Part shown: one piece after another, positions 19,044 through 30,337 of the stretch | Layout of the letters: each line of letters opens with the position of its first letter | How positions within the stretch are numbered: the first letter of the stretch is position 1 | Origin: Chryseobacterium gleum | Lineage (GTDB): Bacteria; Bacteroidota; Bacteroidia; Flavobacteriales_D; Crocinitomicaceae | Direction: 5' to 3' | DNA: 64,000 nt | Assembly (NCBI GenBank): GCA_945882095.1 | Contig: CAMCWF010000002.1 | Location: forward strand, 157,772-221,771 | Notes under the pieces: model-generated | Seen by the model: the letters and a program-made list of their open reading frames with translations, nothing else | Databases searched by the model: none | Told to the model about the DNA's origin: nothing | Made by a program: the position numbers and the translations under genes

Positions 19044-19463
19044 ATGACGACAAATAGAACTTTTACAATGTTAAAACCCGATGCCATTGAAAATGGAAAC
19101 ATGGGTAAAATTATTGACATGATTTTGAACGCTGGTTTTGAAATTAAAGCCATGAAATACACTCAATTGACAGAGGATCAAGCAAAAAAGTTTTATGAAG
19201 TTCACAGCGAACGTCCTTTTTACGGAGAGTTGGTTGAATACATGACATCAGGACCTATCGTTGCAGCGATTTTAGAAAAAGACAATGCAGTGGCAGATTT
19301 CAGAGCGTTGATTGGTGCGACAGATCCAATGGAAGCAGCGGAAGGTACCATTCGTAAATCCTATGCTGAAAGCAAAGCAAAAAATGCAGTGCACGGTTCT
19401 GACTCTGATGAAAATGCAGAAATTGAAGGCAAATTTCATTTTGCACCTTCCGAGATATTTTAA
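19044..19463 (+). CDS. ndk: Nucleoside diphosphate kinase
   Basis: [23 protein letters not shown]...[13 protein letters not shown]. Confidence 0.97.
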   Translation: MTTNRTFTMLKPDAIENGNMGKIIDMILNAGFEIKAMKYTQLTEDQAKKFYEVHSERPFYGELVEYMTSGPIVAAILEKDNAVADFRALIGATDPMEAAEGTIRKSYAESKAKNAVHGSDSDENAEIEGKFHFAPSEIF

Positions 19464-19483
19464 GCTTAGCGACCCATTATATG

Positions 19484-19514
19484 AAAGACTGCCCTCGGGC
19501 GGTCTTTGTTTTTT
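19484..19514 (+). terminator. Rho-independent terminator downstream of ndk
   Basis: AAAGACTGCCC-TC-GGGCGGTCTTT hairpin followed by a T-rich tract. Confidence 0.8.
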
Positions 19515-19520
19515 AGGAAT

Positions 19521-21119
19521 ATGAAAAATCAAGAAGCCGTTGAAAAACGCAGAACGTTTGGCATCATCTCTCACCCGGATGCTGGAAAAACTACCCTTAC
19601 AGAAAAACTATTGTTGTTTGGAGGAGCCATTCAAACTGCGGGTGCGGTAAAGAACAATAAAATCAAGAAGTCCGCCACCTCGGATTTCATGGAGATTGAA
19701 AAGCAAAGAGGGATCTCGGTTGCTACGTCGGTTATGGCATTTCAATACAAAGGAAAACAGATTAACATCCTTGATACACCTGGACATAAGGATTTTGCCG
19801 AAGATACCTTCCGCACCCTTACCGCTGTAGATTCAGTGATTTTAGTAATTGACTGCGCAAATGGGGTGGAGGAACAGACCAAGCGCTTGATGGAAGTATG
19901 TCGAATGCGTATGACCCCGGTGATTATTTTCATCAACAAAATGGACCGAGAGGGAAAGGATGCGTTTGACCTTTTGGACGAGTTGGAAAAAGTGTTGGAC
20001 ATCAAAGTCTGTCCCTTGACTTGGCCCATTGGAATGGGTGACCGTTTTCAGGGGGTTTACAACATTTACCAAAAAGGATTGAATCTTTTTTCGGCGAATA
20101 AAACCAAAATTTCTAACGATTCTGTACATATACAGGACATCAATGCCCAGGAATTGGATGAAATCATTGGAGAAAAGCCTGCACAAGAATTAAGAGAAGA
20201 GCTGGACATTATCGATGGGGTTTATGATGCTTTTAATAGGGAAAGCTACCTTTCCGGTGAAGTTGCCCCTGTGTTTTTTGGCTCTGCAGTAAATAATTTT
20301 GGCGTTCGTGAGCTGTTGGATACCTTTTGTGAGATTTCTCCTTCCCCTAGGGGTAGGGAAACAGACCTTCGCTTTATAAAACCGGAGGAGGATAAGTTTA
20401 GTGGGTTTGTATTTAAAATTCACGCCAACCTAGATCCAAAACATCGGGACCGAATCGCCTTCCTACGCGTGGTTTCAGGTAAGTTTGAAAGGAATCAATT
20501 TTACCACCATGTTAGGAACAATAAGAAAATGAAGTTCCCCAATCCTACATCTTTTATGGCGCAGGACAAAAGTATTATTGACGATGCTTACCCTGGCGAT
20601 GTGATTGGTTTGTACGACTCTGGAAATTTTAAGATTGGAGACACCTTAACCGAAGGGGAAAAGATGATGTTTCAAGGAATCCCAAGCTTTTCACCTGAAA
20701 TCTTTCAAGAATTGGAAAACCTCGATCCACTTAAATCCAAACAATTGGAGAAAGGCATACGTCAGCTCATCGATGAAGGGGTAGCCCAATTGTTCATCCA
20801 ACAACCCGGAAATCGTAAAATTGTAGGAACCGTTGGTCAGCTTCAGTTTGAGGTGATTACCCACCGATTGATCAACGAGTATGGGGCAAATTGTCGATTT
20901 GTTCCTCGGAATTACGCCAAAGCGTGTTGGATTACGTCAGAAAATCCCGAAGAAATTGAAAGGTTTAAAAAATCAAAAGTCAACCACATGGCGATGGACA
21001 AAGATGATAATTGGGTGTTTATGGCAGAGACGCCTTTTCTATTAAGCATGGCAGAAAAGGATTATCCAGAAATCACCTTTCATACATCTTCTGAATTTAA
21101 ACTTAAACGAGCTGAGTAA
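19521..21119 (+). CDS. prfC: Peptide chain release factor 3
   Basis: [35 protein letters not shown]...[11 protein letters not shown]...[21 protein letters not shown]. Confidence 0.96.
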   Translation: MKNQEAVEKRRTFGIISHPDAGKTTLTEKLLLFGGAIQTAGAVKNNKIKKSATSDFMEIEKQRGISVATSVMAFQYKGKQINILDTPGHKDFAEDTFRTLTAVDSVILVIDCANGVEEQTKRLMEVCRMRMTPVIIFINKMDREGKDAFDLLDELEKVLDIKVCPLTWPIGMGDRFQGVYNIYQKGLNLFSANKTKISNDSVHIQDINAQELDEIIGEKPAQELREELDIIDGVYDAFNRESYLSGEVAPVFFGSAVNNFGVRELLDTFCEISPSPRGRETDLRFIKPEEDKFSGFVFKIHANLDPKHRDRIAFLRVVSGKFERNQFYHHVRNNKKMKFPNPTSFMAQDKSIIDDAYPGDVIGLYDSGNFKIGDTLTEGEKMMFQGIPSFSPEIFQELENLDPLKSKQLEKGIRQLIDEGVAQLFIQQPGNRKIVGTVGQLQFEVITHRLINEYGANCRFVPRNYAKACWITSENPEEIERFKKSKVNHMAMDKDDNWVFMAETPFLLSMAEKDYPEITFHTSSEFKLKRAE

Positions 21120-21121
21120 AC

Positions 21122-21772
21122 CTAAATCGAAAGAAGTATTATTCTATTTCGTTTGATGTCAATGATTCCTTTAATTTCCAACTGTTTAAGGAGCCTAGAA
21201 ATAGCTACCCTTGAAGAATGTAAGTCGTCGGCAATTTGTTGGTGTGTATGATGTAATTCTAAAGATCCTAACAGTTTCGCCTGGTCTTTCAAGTATTTCA
21301 ACAATCTTTCATCCAAGCGCATGAAGGCAATCGCATCAATGGTTTCCATAAGTTCCAACATTCTCGTATGGTAGGATTGCATAATGAACGCACGCCAAGA
21401 AGCGTATTTGTCCATCCAAATCTGCATGTATTCACTTGGAAACATAAGCAGCAAGGAAGGCTCCATGGATGTCGCTTTAATTTGAGAATCAGATTTTTGA
21501 ACACAACACTGCAAGGTCATAGCACATGTGTCACCTCCTTCTATGTAATAAAGCAATAATTCTTCACCCTCTGTATTTTCCCTGGAAATTTTTATGGATC
21601 CGGATATTACGATCGGAATCATTCGTAAAGGATCTCCTACGTTGATTATGGTTTCTCCAGGAATGGTTTCACGTATCTTGGCTAATTTGCTCATTTCATC
21701 CATTAGCGCGTCTTCAAGAAGATAACCGATGGTGCTTTGAAGCATTTGTCTCTTATTTGATGACTGGAGCAT
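21122..21772 (-). CDS. Crp/Fnr family transcriptional regulator
   Basis: cNMP-binding-like region and C-terminal HTH (HHTHQQIADDLHSSRVAISRLLKQLEIKGII); start uncertain. Confidence 0.85.
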   Translation of the reverse strand: MLQSSNKRQMLQSTIGYLLEDALMDEMSKLAKIRETIPGETIINVGDPLRMIPIVISGSIKISRENTEGEELLLYYIEGGDTCAMTLQCCVQKSDSQIKATSMEPSLLLMFPSEYMQIWMDKYASWRAFIMQSYHTRMLELMETIDAIAFMRLDERLLKYLKDQAKLLGSLELHHTHQQIADDLHSSRVAISRLLKQLEIKGIIDIKRNRIILLSI

Positions 21773-22136
21773 TCTTATCATATTTAATGAACAAATTTGC
21801 CCATATAATTTTTGAAAGTGCATACAAATAAGGTCCCAAACCAATTAAAGCAATCAAAACCAATGTGATTTGTGTCCACACACCCACATTGGAGAAAAAC
21901 CAGTTGCAAGATGCCCAAATGGCCACGAAAATGGCCACACCTAAGCCATAAGAAACATACATGGCTCCGTAGTAAAACCCCGGTTCAGGCATGTAGTTCA
22001 AACCACAATTAGGACAATGGTCATAAATTTCACCTGGTTTCGATAAATTGTAAGGATGCGTAACCAAGAATTTTCCTTCTTGACACTTGGGACATCTCAT
22101 TTTTAAAATGCTATAGAGTTTCGTTCCTTTTTTCAT
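21753..22136 (-). CDS. DUF983 domain protein
   Basis: LKMRCPKCQEGKFLVTHPYN..DHCPNCGLNYMPEPGFYYGAMYVSYGLGVAIF. Confidence 0.85.
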   Translation of the reverse strand: MKKGTKLYSILKMRCPKCQEGKFLVTHPYNLSKPGEIYDHCPNCGLNYMPEPGFYYGAMYVSYGLGVAIFVAIWASCNWFFSNVGVWTQITLVLIALIGLGPYLYALSKIIWANLFIKYDKNAPVIK

Positions 22137-22192
22137 CTCAACTTTTTACAAAGGTACCAACACTTGCGCATCTAAAATGTAACATAGGTTAC

Positions 22193-22894
22193 CTAAATTA
22201 ATGTTCCGTGGTAGTTTTGGGTGATTTCTCGGTATTTTTGGGTGTAAGCCCCGTTTTCATCCCTGATTTTAAGCTGTTCGATATGAGGTTTTGCTGTTTG
22301 GGTAGGACTGTAATTCCCAATCGTTCTGACGGGAACATTGCTTTTGCCAAGGATTTCGTATTGAGCTACGTTGTGGAATCCCGTTTCAAAAAGCAATCTA
22401 TGGTAGGTTTTCGTTTCGTTGCTGGGAAAAATAATCCAAAAATTTCCGTTCGGATCAAGTTTGTTAAATATCACTTGAAACCATCCCTGTAGGGCCTCGA
22501 TGCTGGTGTGTTTTTCGCGTTCGTTAGCATGGGTTGAAGGATTGTTGCTCAGGTAGTACGGGGGATTTGTAATGATTAGGTCGTATGTGACTCCCGAGTA
22601 AAACGACAATATATTTTCATGAAAGCACTTGATTTGAGGGGAAAAGGGAGACTTTTTGACATTGTTTAATCCTTCCAAAAAGGCATTTTCCTCAATTTCA
22701 ACGGCGTGAATGGTAAGTGTCTCACTTTTCTGAGCCATCATGAGACTCAAAACACCTGAACCAGATCCAATATCCAGTGCGAAGGTTTTACATTCTACAT
22801 CCACGAGGGCACCCAGAAGCATGGAATCAGTGCCAATGCGGTGGGAATTCGTGTTTTCAAAGATGGTAAAAGCCTTGAAATGAAAGGGTTTCAC
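22193..22894 (-). CDS. tRNA1(Val) (adenine(37)-N6)-methyltransferase-like protein
   Basis: KPFHFKAFTIFENTNSHRIGTDSMLLGALV, DIGSGSGVLSLMMAQ, DLIITNPPYY; GTG start 2 nt after the proS stop preferred. Confidence 0.85.
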   Translation of the reverse strand: MKPFHFKAFTIFENTNSHRIGTDSMLLGALVDVECKTFALDIGSGSGVLSLMMAQKSETLTIHAVEIEENAFLEGLNNVKKSPFSPQIKCFHENILSFYSGVTYDLIITNPPYYLSNNPSTHANEREKHTSIEALQGWFQVIFNKLDPNGNFWIIFPSNETKTYHRLLFETGFHNVAQYEILGKSNVPVRTIGNYSPTQTAKPHIEQLKIRDENGAYTQKYREITQNYHGTLI

Positions 22895-22895
22895 A

Positions 22896-24368
22896 TCAAT
22901 ATGCTTTGGCAAAAATAACCCGGCAAGCACTGGGTTTACCTGTTACCATGCATTTTCCTTCTTCGGGCTCTGTGTCTAAAGGAATGCAGCGAATGGTCGC
23001 TTTGGTTTCGTTTTTTACCAAGGTTTCGGTTTCAGCGGTACCATCCCAATGGGCCAGAAAAAAACCTCCACTGTCAATTTTGGATTTAAACTCTTCGTAC
23101 GTATCGACCTTAAATGTATTTGCAGCGCGGTGCGCAAGGGCTTTCTCAAACATCGCTTGTTGAATCGTTTCGAGCAACGTCGCAATTTTCGCTTGAATTC
23201 CCTCAAATGGAACGACTTCCTTTGTTTTTGTATCCCTGCGGGCGACTTCAACGTGACCGTTTTCTAGGTCTCTTGGACCCATTGCGAGTCTGATGGGCAC
23301 GCCTTTCACTTCATATTCGTTGAATTTCCATCCGGGACGCTTGTTGTCGTCTGCGTCAAATTTGAAAGAAATGCCTGCCAACTTGAGTTGTTTACCAAGT
23401 TCAATAAACTTTTCAGAGATCGAATCCAATTCCTCCTGCGTTTTGTATATCGGAATCGCTACCACTTGGATGGGTGCCAATTTTGGCGGAACAATCAATC
23501 CTTGGTCATCTGAATGCGTCATTACCAAAGCACCCATAAGTCGGGTAGAAACCCCCCATGAGCTGGCCCAAACGAAATCCATTTTTCCGTTTTTATCGGT
23601 GAATTTCACTTCAAAAGCCTTGGCGAAATTTTGTCCTAAGAAATGTGAGGTCCCTGCTTGAAGTGCTTTTCCGTCTTGCATCATTGCCTCAATACACAAG
23701 GTGTCCTCTGCACCTGCGAATCGTTCACTTTGGGTTTTTCTTCCTTTGATCACGGGCATTGCCATGTAATGTTCTGCAAAATCCGAATAAACTTGAAGCA
23801 TTTGCTCCGTTTCTGCGATTGCTTCTGCCTTGGTTGCATGGGCGGTATGACCTTCTTGCCAAAGAAATTCAGAGGTTCGCAAGAATAAACGTGTACGCAT
23901 TTCCCAACGAACGACATTCGCCCACTGGTTGATGAGTATGGGTAAATCTCGGTAGGACTGGATCCAATTTCGATAGGAATTCCAAATAATGGTTTCAGAC
24001 GTTGGGCGCACGATAAGTTCTTCTTGAAGTTTCGCATCGGGATCCACGACGACGCTTTTACCATCTTCCGAAGCTTTTAAGCGGTAATGGGTTACAACAG
24101 CACATTCTTTGGCGAATCCTTCAATATGGCTTGCTTCTTTACTTAGGTAAGATTTTGGGATAAACAGTGGGAAATAGGCATTGGAATGTCCGGTATCTTT
24201 GAATTTTCTATCCAGTACATCGCGCATGTTTTCCCAAATAGCGTATCCATAGGGTTTGATGATCATGCATCCCTTTACATCGGAATGTTCTGCCAGGTCA
24301 GCGTCGTAGACCAAATCATTGTACCATTTAGAATAATCTTCTGCTCGAGTGGTGGTTTGTTTTGCCAT
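22896..24368 (-). CDS. proS: Prolyl-tRNA synthetase
   Basis: [39 protein letters not shown]...[57 protein letters not shown]. Confidence 0.97.
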   Translation of the reverse strand: MAKQTTTRAEDYSKWYNDLVYDADLAEHSDVKGCMIIKPYGYAIWENMRDVLDRKFKDTGHSNAYFPLFIPKSYLSKEASHIEGFAKECAVVTHYRLKASEDGKSVVVDPDAKLQEELIVRPTSETIIWNSYRNWIQSYRDLPILINQWANVVRWEMRTRLFLRTSEFLWQEGHTAHATKAEAIAETEQMLQVYSDFAEHYMAMPVIKGRKTQSERFAGAEDTLCIEAMMQDGKALQAGTSHFLGQNFAKAFEVKFTDKNGKMDFVWASSWGVSTRLMGALVMTHSDDQGLIVPPKLAPIQVVAIPIYKTQEELDSISEKFIELGKQLKLAGISFKFDADDNKRPGWKFNEYEVKGVPIRLAMGPRDLENGHVEVARRDTKTKEVVPFEGIQAKIATLLETIQQAMFEKALAHRAANTFKVDTYEEFKSKIDSGGFFLAHWDGTAETETLVKNETKATIRCIPLDTEPEEGKCMVTGKPSACRVIFAKAY

Positions 24369-24384
24369 GTTGTGTTATTGGTGG

Positions 24385-24392
24385 CAAATTTA
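24385..24392 (-). promoter_or_regulatory. -7 promoter element for proS
   Basis: Minus strand TAAATTTG 16 nt before ATG. Confidence 0.45.
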
Positions 24393-24424
24393 AGGAAAGC
24401 TAAGAAAAGATTGAATTTTTTCTT

Positions 24425-24787
24425 TTAGAACAGGAACTCTTGCTTTGTGGTTTTGAAGCCTTCAACAAAAACCGTTTTGATGGTATCGGATGTTGGGGAA
24501 TTTTTAATCAAAAACACAGTAACATCTAAAGTTGCACCCCCATAAGATCCTGGTTTGATGTATTGTTCAAGGTTAAATTCAGCCAATCCATTTACGTCGG
24601 TGTATTCTGTCATCACCAAGGGCGTGTAAGGCGCGTTTTGGGTTACGCCATTGATGATCACTTTTGCGCTTAATTTAGGTTGACCATTGTAGCCAACATA
24701 TACCCTTAGAATGGTTTCGTTTTTTTTATTGCAACCGTTTAAGGAAAACAATAAAATCAGCAATGCAAAAGGAAGAAATATTTTCAT
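24425..24787 (-). CDS. Hypothetical lipoprotein
   Basis: MKIFLPFALLILLFSLNGCNKK lipobox; Ig-like small domain. Confidence 0.65.
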   Translation of the reverse strand: MKIFLPFALLILLFSLNGCNKKNETILRVYVGYNGQPKLSAKVIINGVTQNAPYTPLVMTEYTDVNGLAEFNLEQYIKPGSYGGATLDVTVFLIKNSPTSDTIKTVFVEGFKTTKQEFLF

Positions 24788-24803
24788 AGTTAAAATCTTG
24801 ATT

Positions 24804-24811
24804 CAAATATA
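24804..24811 (-). promoter_or_regulatory. -7 promoter element for lipoprotein at 24425-24787
   Basis: Minus strand TATATTTG with TTTG 20 nt upstream. Confidence 0.5.
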
Positions 24812-24857
24812 CTGAATTCAAAGTTTACCGACAAAAATTCCCTAAATTAGCTTCAAT

Positions 24858-25679
24858 ATGACGCTTGAGCAATTTTTTGGGAGCATTCATCCCGTAGCCG
24901 CCGCACTAATTGCTACCGTTTTTACTTGGTTGGTCACCGCCGCAGGAGCCGCCTTGGTCTTGTTTTTCAAAACCATGCACCGAGGGGTTTTAGATGCCAT
25001 GTTGGGTTTTACAGGTGGGGTAATGGTAGCGGCAAGTTTTTGGTCCTTGCTAAATCCTGCCATTGAAATGTCGGAAAAATTTTACCCTGGTTATTCTTGG
25101 ATGCCTGCCGCTGTTGGGTTTTTGACGGGCGCACTTTTCTTATACTTTTTAGATAAAAAACTCCCCCATTTACATCTCAATTTTAACGACGATGAATCGG
25201 AGGGAATGAAAACGCAGTTGCATAAAACCACCTTGTTGGTTTTAGCCATTACCTTGCACAACATCCCAGAAGGACTTGCCGTTGGCGTGTTATTCGGTGC
25301 AGCTGCGAATGGAATGGAAGGCGCAACCATTGGAGGAGCCATTGCCTTAGCGATTGGAATCGCAATCCAGAATTTCCCGGAAGGATTTGCCGTTGCTATG
25401 CCGCTCAGAAGGGCAGGTGCAAGTAGGTTTAAGGCTTTTTGGTACGGTCAACTTTCCGCCATTGTTGAACCCATTGCCGGGGTAATCGGGGCGGTTGCTG
25501 TCATTTACATCCAACCCATTCTACCCTTTGCTTTGTCTTTTGCCGCTGGCGCAATGATTTTTGTGGTCGTCGAAGAAGTGATTCCCGAAACGCAAAGGGA
25601 TAAATATACCGATTTAGCGGTACTGGGATTTATCGCAGGATTTGTGGTGATGATGGTCTTAGACGTAGCCTTGGGTTAG
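24858..25679 (+). CDS. ZIP family metal transporter
   Basis: ALTLHNIPEGLAVGV and GIAIQNFPEGFAVAMPLR motifs, multiple TMs. Confidence 0.92.
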   Translation: MTLEQFFGSIHPVAAALIATVFTWLVTAAGAALVLFFKTMHRGVLDAMLGFTGGVMVAASFWSLLNPAIEMSEKFYPGYSWMPAAVGFLTGALFLYFLDKKLPHLHLNFNDDESEGMKTQLHKTTLLVLAITLHNIPEGLAVGVLFGAAANGMEGATIGGAIALAIGIAIQNFPEGFAVAMPLRRAGASRFKAFWYGQLSAIVEPIAGVIGAVAVIYIQPILPFALSFAAGAMIFVVVEEVIPETQRDKYTDLAVLGFIAGFVVMMVLDVALG

Positions 25680-27085
25680 GCACCAATCGTCTCCTGGGTG
25701 ATTTTCAGTATTTCTCTTACTTCTTCCAGTGTTGGTGCTTCTGCATAGGTTCTTAATACAGGTTCCGTTCCCGAAGGACGAATCATTACCCATCTTTCGT
25801 CGTCGAAGAAAAATTTGAATCCATCCATCGTTTGAACTTCCCGTACTTTGTAAGGACCAAATTCGGTATAGCGATTGGCTTTACAATTTGCAATTATCTC
25901 GTTTTTCAAGGCGTCTGTAATGTGTAAATCGTTTCTTTCAAATTTGAATTCACCGACGATTTCATATACTTCTGCGATGAGGGCATCCAAGCTTTTTCCT
26001 GATTTTGCCATGAATTCCCAAATGATCATACCCATCCAAATTCCATCTCGTTCAGGAATATGTCCTTTCACGGCGATGCCTCCAGACTCTTCACCACCCA
26101 ATAAAACATCCTCTTTAACCATGATGGCAGCGATGTCTTTAAATCCAATCTTCGTCGTAACGTGCTCAAGTCCGTAATGCGCGCACATGATGTACACACG
26201 AGGCGTTACACTGAATGCAATGGCTACTTTTCCGCTTAATCCTTTGTATTTTACGAGGTAATGGATCAGCAAGAGAATGATGTGGTGTGAATCGATGAAT
26301 TCCCCATGACTGTCATACAATCCAATGCGATCTGCATCGCCATCTGTAGCCAAAGCGCAATCCACATTTTTTTCCTTTTTAATGTAATTGGCTAATTCCT
26401 GTAAATTTTTGGCGATGGGTTCAGGGGCCTGGCCATAGAAACTTGGATTGTTTTCGCAATGCATAAGTTTTGCCTCGGGTAGGATTTGTGGGAGCACACG
26501 TTGTCCTGCGCCATACATTGCATCGTACATCAAGCGCAGTCCTGATTTCCGAATCGCATCGAGGTCAAAATAATTTTTAACATGGTCAATGTATTCTTTT
26601 TCCAAAGGGATTACTTGAATTTCTCCTGATTGAATGGCTTTTTTTACATCCAATGATTTGTAATCAATGCTACAAACATCTGGAATCAAGGCTTCAATTT
26701 CATTGATTTTTTCGGGTTGTAAAGGTCCTCCAAATTTTGCTTTAAGTTTAAATCCATTGTAGGCTGGGGGGTTGTGACTTGCGGTGATGATGATGCCGAT
26801 TTCACAATCGTGTTTGAAGGCGCCGAAAGAAATCATAGGGGTAGAAACAAATCCTTCACTGATGGTAACTTCAATGCCTTGTTGCAACAATACTGAAGCT
26901 GCGGTATGCATAAACAGTTCTCCAGCAAACCTACAATCGTGACCGATGATTACTTTGGGATTTTGGAAATGGGCTTTCAACCAATTTCCAGTGGATTCGG
27001 TAACGCGGGCAACGTTTTCTACGGTAAATTCCTCTGCGATAATGGCTCTCCAACCATCGGTTCCAAATTTTATTTTATTTGCCAA
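25676..27085 (-). CDS. Phosphoglucomutase/phosphomannomutase family protein
   Basis: FGTDGWRAIIAEEF; IITASHNPPAYNGFKLK; ATDGDADRIGLYD; MIRPSGTEPVLRTYAEA. Confidence 0.94.
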   Translation of the reverse strand: MANKIKFGTDGWRAIIAEEFTVENVARVTESTGNWLKAHFQNPKVIIGHDCRFAGELFMHTAASVLLQQGIEVTISEGFVSTPMISFGAFKHDCEIGIIITASHNPPAYNGFKLKAKFGGPLQPEKINEIEALIPDVCSIDYKSLDVKKAIQSGEIQVIPLEKEYIDHVKNYFDLDAIRKSGLRLMYDAMYGAGQRVLPQILPEAKLMHCENNPSFYGQAPEPIAKNLQELANYIKKEKNVDCALATDGDADRIGLYDSHGEFIDSHHIILLLIHYLVKYKGLSGKVAIAFSVTPRVYIMCAHYGLEHVTTKIGFKDIAAIMVKEDVLLGGEESGGIAVKGHIPERDGIWMGMIIWEFMAKSGKSLDALIAEVYEIVGEFKFERNDLHITDALKNEIIANCKANRYTEFGPYKVREVQTMDGFKFFFDDERWVMIRPSGTEPVLRTYAEAPTLEEVREILKITQETIGA

Positions 27086-27089
27086 AATC

Positions 27090-28358
27090 TTATTTTTTAA
27101 AATGGGTAAAAGTATTGCGAATAATGTCTATGCACTCCATCAATTGGGTCTCGGTCATGACCAATGGAGGTGCGAAGCGAATGATGTTTCCGTGGGTGGG
27201 TTTTGCCAACAAACCATTTTCTGCAAGCGACATACAAAAGTTCCAAGCCGTTTCACTTTCAGGGGAATCATCGATTACAACGGCATTGAGTAAACCTTTT
27301 CCGCGTACCGTTTTGAACAGTCCATTTTGGTCTACTAATTTTTGCATCTCTTCGCGAAACAGTTTTCCTAACACCCGTGCATTTTGCATCAATTTTTCAT
27401 TCTGAATCACATCTAAAGACGCCATTGCGACCTTTGCTGCCAAAGGATTTCCTCCGAAGGTAGAACCATGCTGTCCCGGTTTTATCACGTCCATGATTTC
27501 ATTGTCAGCCAACACAGCAGAAACGGGATATACACCTCCGCCCAATGCTTTTCCGAGTACCAAAATGTCTGGTTTTACATAAGATGCTGCACGTTCACAA
27601 GCGTTGTCACATTGGCAATTTCCACAAACCGCCAACAGGGATCCGGTTCGGGCCAAACCTGTTTGTATTTCATCGGCAATAAACAACACCTGGTTTTTGT
27701 CACAGCTTTTTCGAGCTTTGAACAAATAGTCGGAATCCGGTACCACTACGCCAGCTTCACCTTGTATCGGTTCCACCAAGAATCCAATCACATTTGGAAG
27801 GGCCAGTGCATTTTCTAGGGCATCAAGGTCATTGTATGGAACGCTTACAAATCCCGGTGTGTAAGGCCCGAAGTTGTTTTTTGCATCTGCGTCTGAAGAA
27901 AAAGAAATGATGGTGGTTGTTCTTCCGTGAAAATTTCCGTCACAAACGACAATGGTTCCTAAGTTGGTGGGTATTCCTTTTTTCTCATAACCCCATTTTC
28001 TGCAAAGTTTAATGGCGGTTTCTACGGCTTCCGCGCCTGTATTCATCGGCAAAACTTTATCGAAACCAAACAAATTCGTGATGTAGGCTTCAAAAGGCCC
28101 TAACACATTGTTGTAGAAGGCTCTTGAAGTAAGGGATAAGGTCTGTGACTGCTGCACAAGCGCGTCTATAATGTCAGGGTGGCAATGGCCTTGGTTTACG
28201 GCAGAGTAGGCCGATAAAAAGTCAAAATATTGTTTGCCGTTGATGTCCCAAAGGTAAACACCTTCTCCTCGTTCGAGTACGACCGGTAGTGGGTGATAAT
28301 TGTGTGCGCCATGCACATTTTCTAATTCAATAAAGTCCATGAGTATGTCTACTTGCAT
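27090..28358 (-). CDS. rocD: Ornithine--oxo-acid transaminase
   Basis: [42 protein letters not shown]...[21 protein letters not shown]. Confidence 0.94.
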   Translation of the reverse strand: MQVDILMDFIELENVHGAHNYHPLPVVLERGEGVYLWDINGKQYFDFLSAYSAVNQGHCHPDIIDALVQQSQTLSLTSRAFYNNVLGPFEAYITNLFGFDKVLPMNTGAEAVETAIKLCRKWGYEKKGIPTNLGTIVVCDGNFHGRTTTIISFSSDADAKNNFGPYTPGFVSVPYNDLDALENALALPNVIGFLVEPIQGEAGVVVPDSDYLFKARKSCDKNQVLFIADEIQTGLARTGSLLAVCGNCQCDNACERAASYVKPDILVLGKALGGGVYPVSAVLADNEIMDVIKPGQHGSTFGGNPLAAKVAMASLDVIQNEKLMQNARVLGKLFREEMQKLVDQNGLFKTVRGKGLLNAVVIDDSPESETAWNFCMSLAENGLLAKPTHGNIIRFAPPLVMTETQLMECIDIIRNTFTHFKK

Positions 28359-28594
28359 TGCGCTTTGGTTCTGGGTTCAAAGATAGGGTTTTGCGTTATT
28401 TAATAAAAATCCAAGCAACAAAGATACACGTGATAAATTTACCAACCCTTAGCTTTCAGGATTGGCGTATTTGCCTTTGTTGAGAAAGGAATTTCATGAG
28501 AAAGGGGTATTTCGGAAATCGTTGGAATTGATACATTTGTGAATGTGGCGAGTTTCAAACACCCTTAGTCAGCCAAATAAAATAAAAAACAACT

Positions 28595-29356
28595 ATGAAA
28601 AATCTAGTTTTCTCCCTTTGTATTTTGTTGATTTTTTCTTCGGCTTTTACCCAAAAAAACATAAGCAATCAGTTTCACGGTTGGGCTTTGTATACGGGTA
28701 CCCATAAAATCACTTCTAAATGGAATGTTTTAACGGAATACCAATGGCGACGTTCCGATGGTTTTCAACAGTGGCAACAATCCCTTATGAGACTGGGGCT
28801 AGAATACAACCTACATCCAAAAGTTTCCGTAATGGCTGGCTATGGTTGGATTCGAACCTTTCCTTATGGAACACAACCCATCGTCGCCGTGTTTGATGAA
28901 AACAGGATATTTGAACAGGTAAATTTCAAAGACAACATAGGCCGTTTTGAGTTGCAACATCGCTATCGCTTTGAGCAAAGGTTTTTAGAACAATTTGCGA
29001 AAAATTCACAGGGTGAAATCATCCAAGTAGATCCGGTTTTTAGAAATCGAATCCGCTACCGAGCCTTGATGATGGTCCCCCTCTCCAGAAAGGAAATGGT
29101 GGATCAGACACTGTTTTTTAGCCTAAGCAATGAGTTGTTTGTAGGGTTCGGGAAAGGCATTGCGAAAAACCCAATTGACCAAAATAGGTTTATCGCCGCG
29201 CTTGGATGGCGTTTTAACTCGCATGCAAACATTTCATTGGGTTACTTAAACCAATTTGTGATCAAAACCAATGCGATAGACATGGAACGAAATCACACAT
29301 TGTGGGTTAGTACCGTATATAATTTCGATTTAACGAAGTTATTTGATGCGAAATGA
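28595..29356 (+). CDS. DUF2490-like exported beta-barrel protein
   Basis: Signal peptide; YTGTHKITSKWNVLTEYQWRRSDGF...LQHRYRFEQRF...NRIRYRA. Confidence 0.75.
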   Translation: MKNLVFSLCILLIFSSAFTQKNISNQFHGWALYTGTHKITSKWNVLTEYQWRRSDGFQQWQQSLMRLGLEYNLHPKVSVMAGYGWIRTFPYGTQPIVAVFDENRIFEQVNFKDNIGRFELQHRYRFEQRFLEQFAKNSQGEIIQVDPVFRNRIRYRALMMVPLSRKEMVDQTLFFSLSNELFVGFGKGIAKNPIDQNRFIAALGWRFNSHANISLGYLNQFVIKTNAIDMERNHTLWVSTVYNFDLTKLFDAK

Positions 29357-29388
29357 GTGCGAAAAAGCGAAGCTTTCGATTCTGAAAG

Positions 29389-30213
29389 TTACGCTTCCTC
29401 GGTGCTTCCGAATTTGTCTATCACTTGTTGGGTAACCCCTGTATTTGAAAACCCTCCGTCGTGGAAAAGGTTTTGCATGGTTACGTACCTAGTGTAATCT
29501 GAGAACATTGAGATACAGTAATTTGCACAAGCCTCAGCGGGCGCATTTCCAAGAGGTGACATCTGTTCGGAAAAATTAATGAATTCCTTGAATCCTTTGA
29601 TGCCTTGTCCTGCGGTCGTAACCGTTGGCGACTGAGAAATGGTGTTTACTCGTACTTTTTTTGCGATGCCATAATGGTAACCAAATGACCTTGAAATGGA
29701 TTCTAACAGTGATTTTGCATCCGCCATGTCATTGTAATCAGGGAAAATTCTTTGGGCAGCAATGTAGGTTAGGGCAACAATGGAACCCCATTCATTCATT
29801 GCATCGTGTTTGTACAACGAAGCAAGTGTTTTGTGAAGCGACATGGCCGAAACATCCATTGTTTGTTGATAATACTGGTAATTGTTCTCTGTGTAATGCT
29901 TTCCTTTTCGAACATTGGGTGACATGCCAATGGAATGTAAAACAAAATCAATTTTCCCACCCAAAATTTCCATGGATTGCGTGATTAGGTTGTCCAATTC
30001 TTCCACATTCGTGGCATCTGCGGGTATGATTTGACTGCCTGTCTTCGCGGCTAATCCATTGATCTCTCCCATACGCATTGCGATCGGGGCATTGGTTAAT
30101 ACAAATTCAGCACCTTCTGCATGGGCAGCCTCGGCAACTTTCCAAGCGATGGATTGGTCGTTCAGAGCACCGAAAATAATTCCTTTTTTACCTTTTAATA
30201 CGTTATGTGACAT
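29389..30213 (-). CDS. fabI: Enoyl-ACP reductase (NADH)
   Basis: GIIFGALNDQSIAWKVAEAAHAEGA; HSIGMSPN; ALTYIAAQRIFPDYNDMADAKSLLES. Confidence 0.94.
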   Translation of the reverse strand: MSHNVLKGKKGIIFGALNDQSIAWKVAEAAHAEGAEFVLTNAPIAMRMGEINGLAAKTGSQIIPADATNVEELDNLITQSMEILGGKIDFVLHSIGMSPNVRKGKHYTENNYQYYQQTMDVSAMSLHKTLASLYKHDAMNEWGSIVALTYIAAQRIFPDYNDMADAKSLLESISRSFGYHYGIAKKVRVNTISQSPTVTTAGQGIKGFKEFINFSEQMSPLGNAPAEACANYCISMFSDYTRYVTMQNLFHDGGFSNTGVTQQVIDKFGSTEEA

Positions 30214-30228
30214 TTCGAATGGTTTTGA

Positions 30229-30236
30229 CAAAGTTA
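30229..30236 (-). promoter_or_regulatory. -7 promoter element for fabI
   Basis: Minus strand TAACTTTG just upstream of ATG. Confidence 0.5.
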
Positions 30237-30284
30237 GCAAAACAATTGAAAATGCTTTTTAGTGATAAAAATCCTTAAATTTTC

Positions 30285-30292
30285 TAAATTTG
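30285..30292 (+). promoter_or_regulatory. -7 promoter element for gene at 30338
   Basis: TAAATTTG upstream of ATG. Confidence 0.45.
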
Positions 30293-30337
30293 AATCGTTA
30301 GATTTTAATAAAGCATAACTTCGATAAAAAAATACAA

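Noticed and set aside
28359-28594. 236-nt intergenic region as a possible ncRNA or riboswitch
   Set aside because: No convincing structure seen; contains a TACATTTG -7 element (28532-28539), so probably the promoter/leader of the DUF2490 gene.
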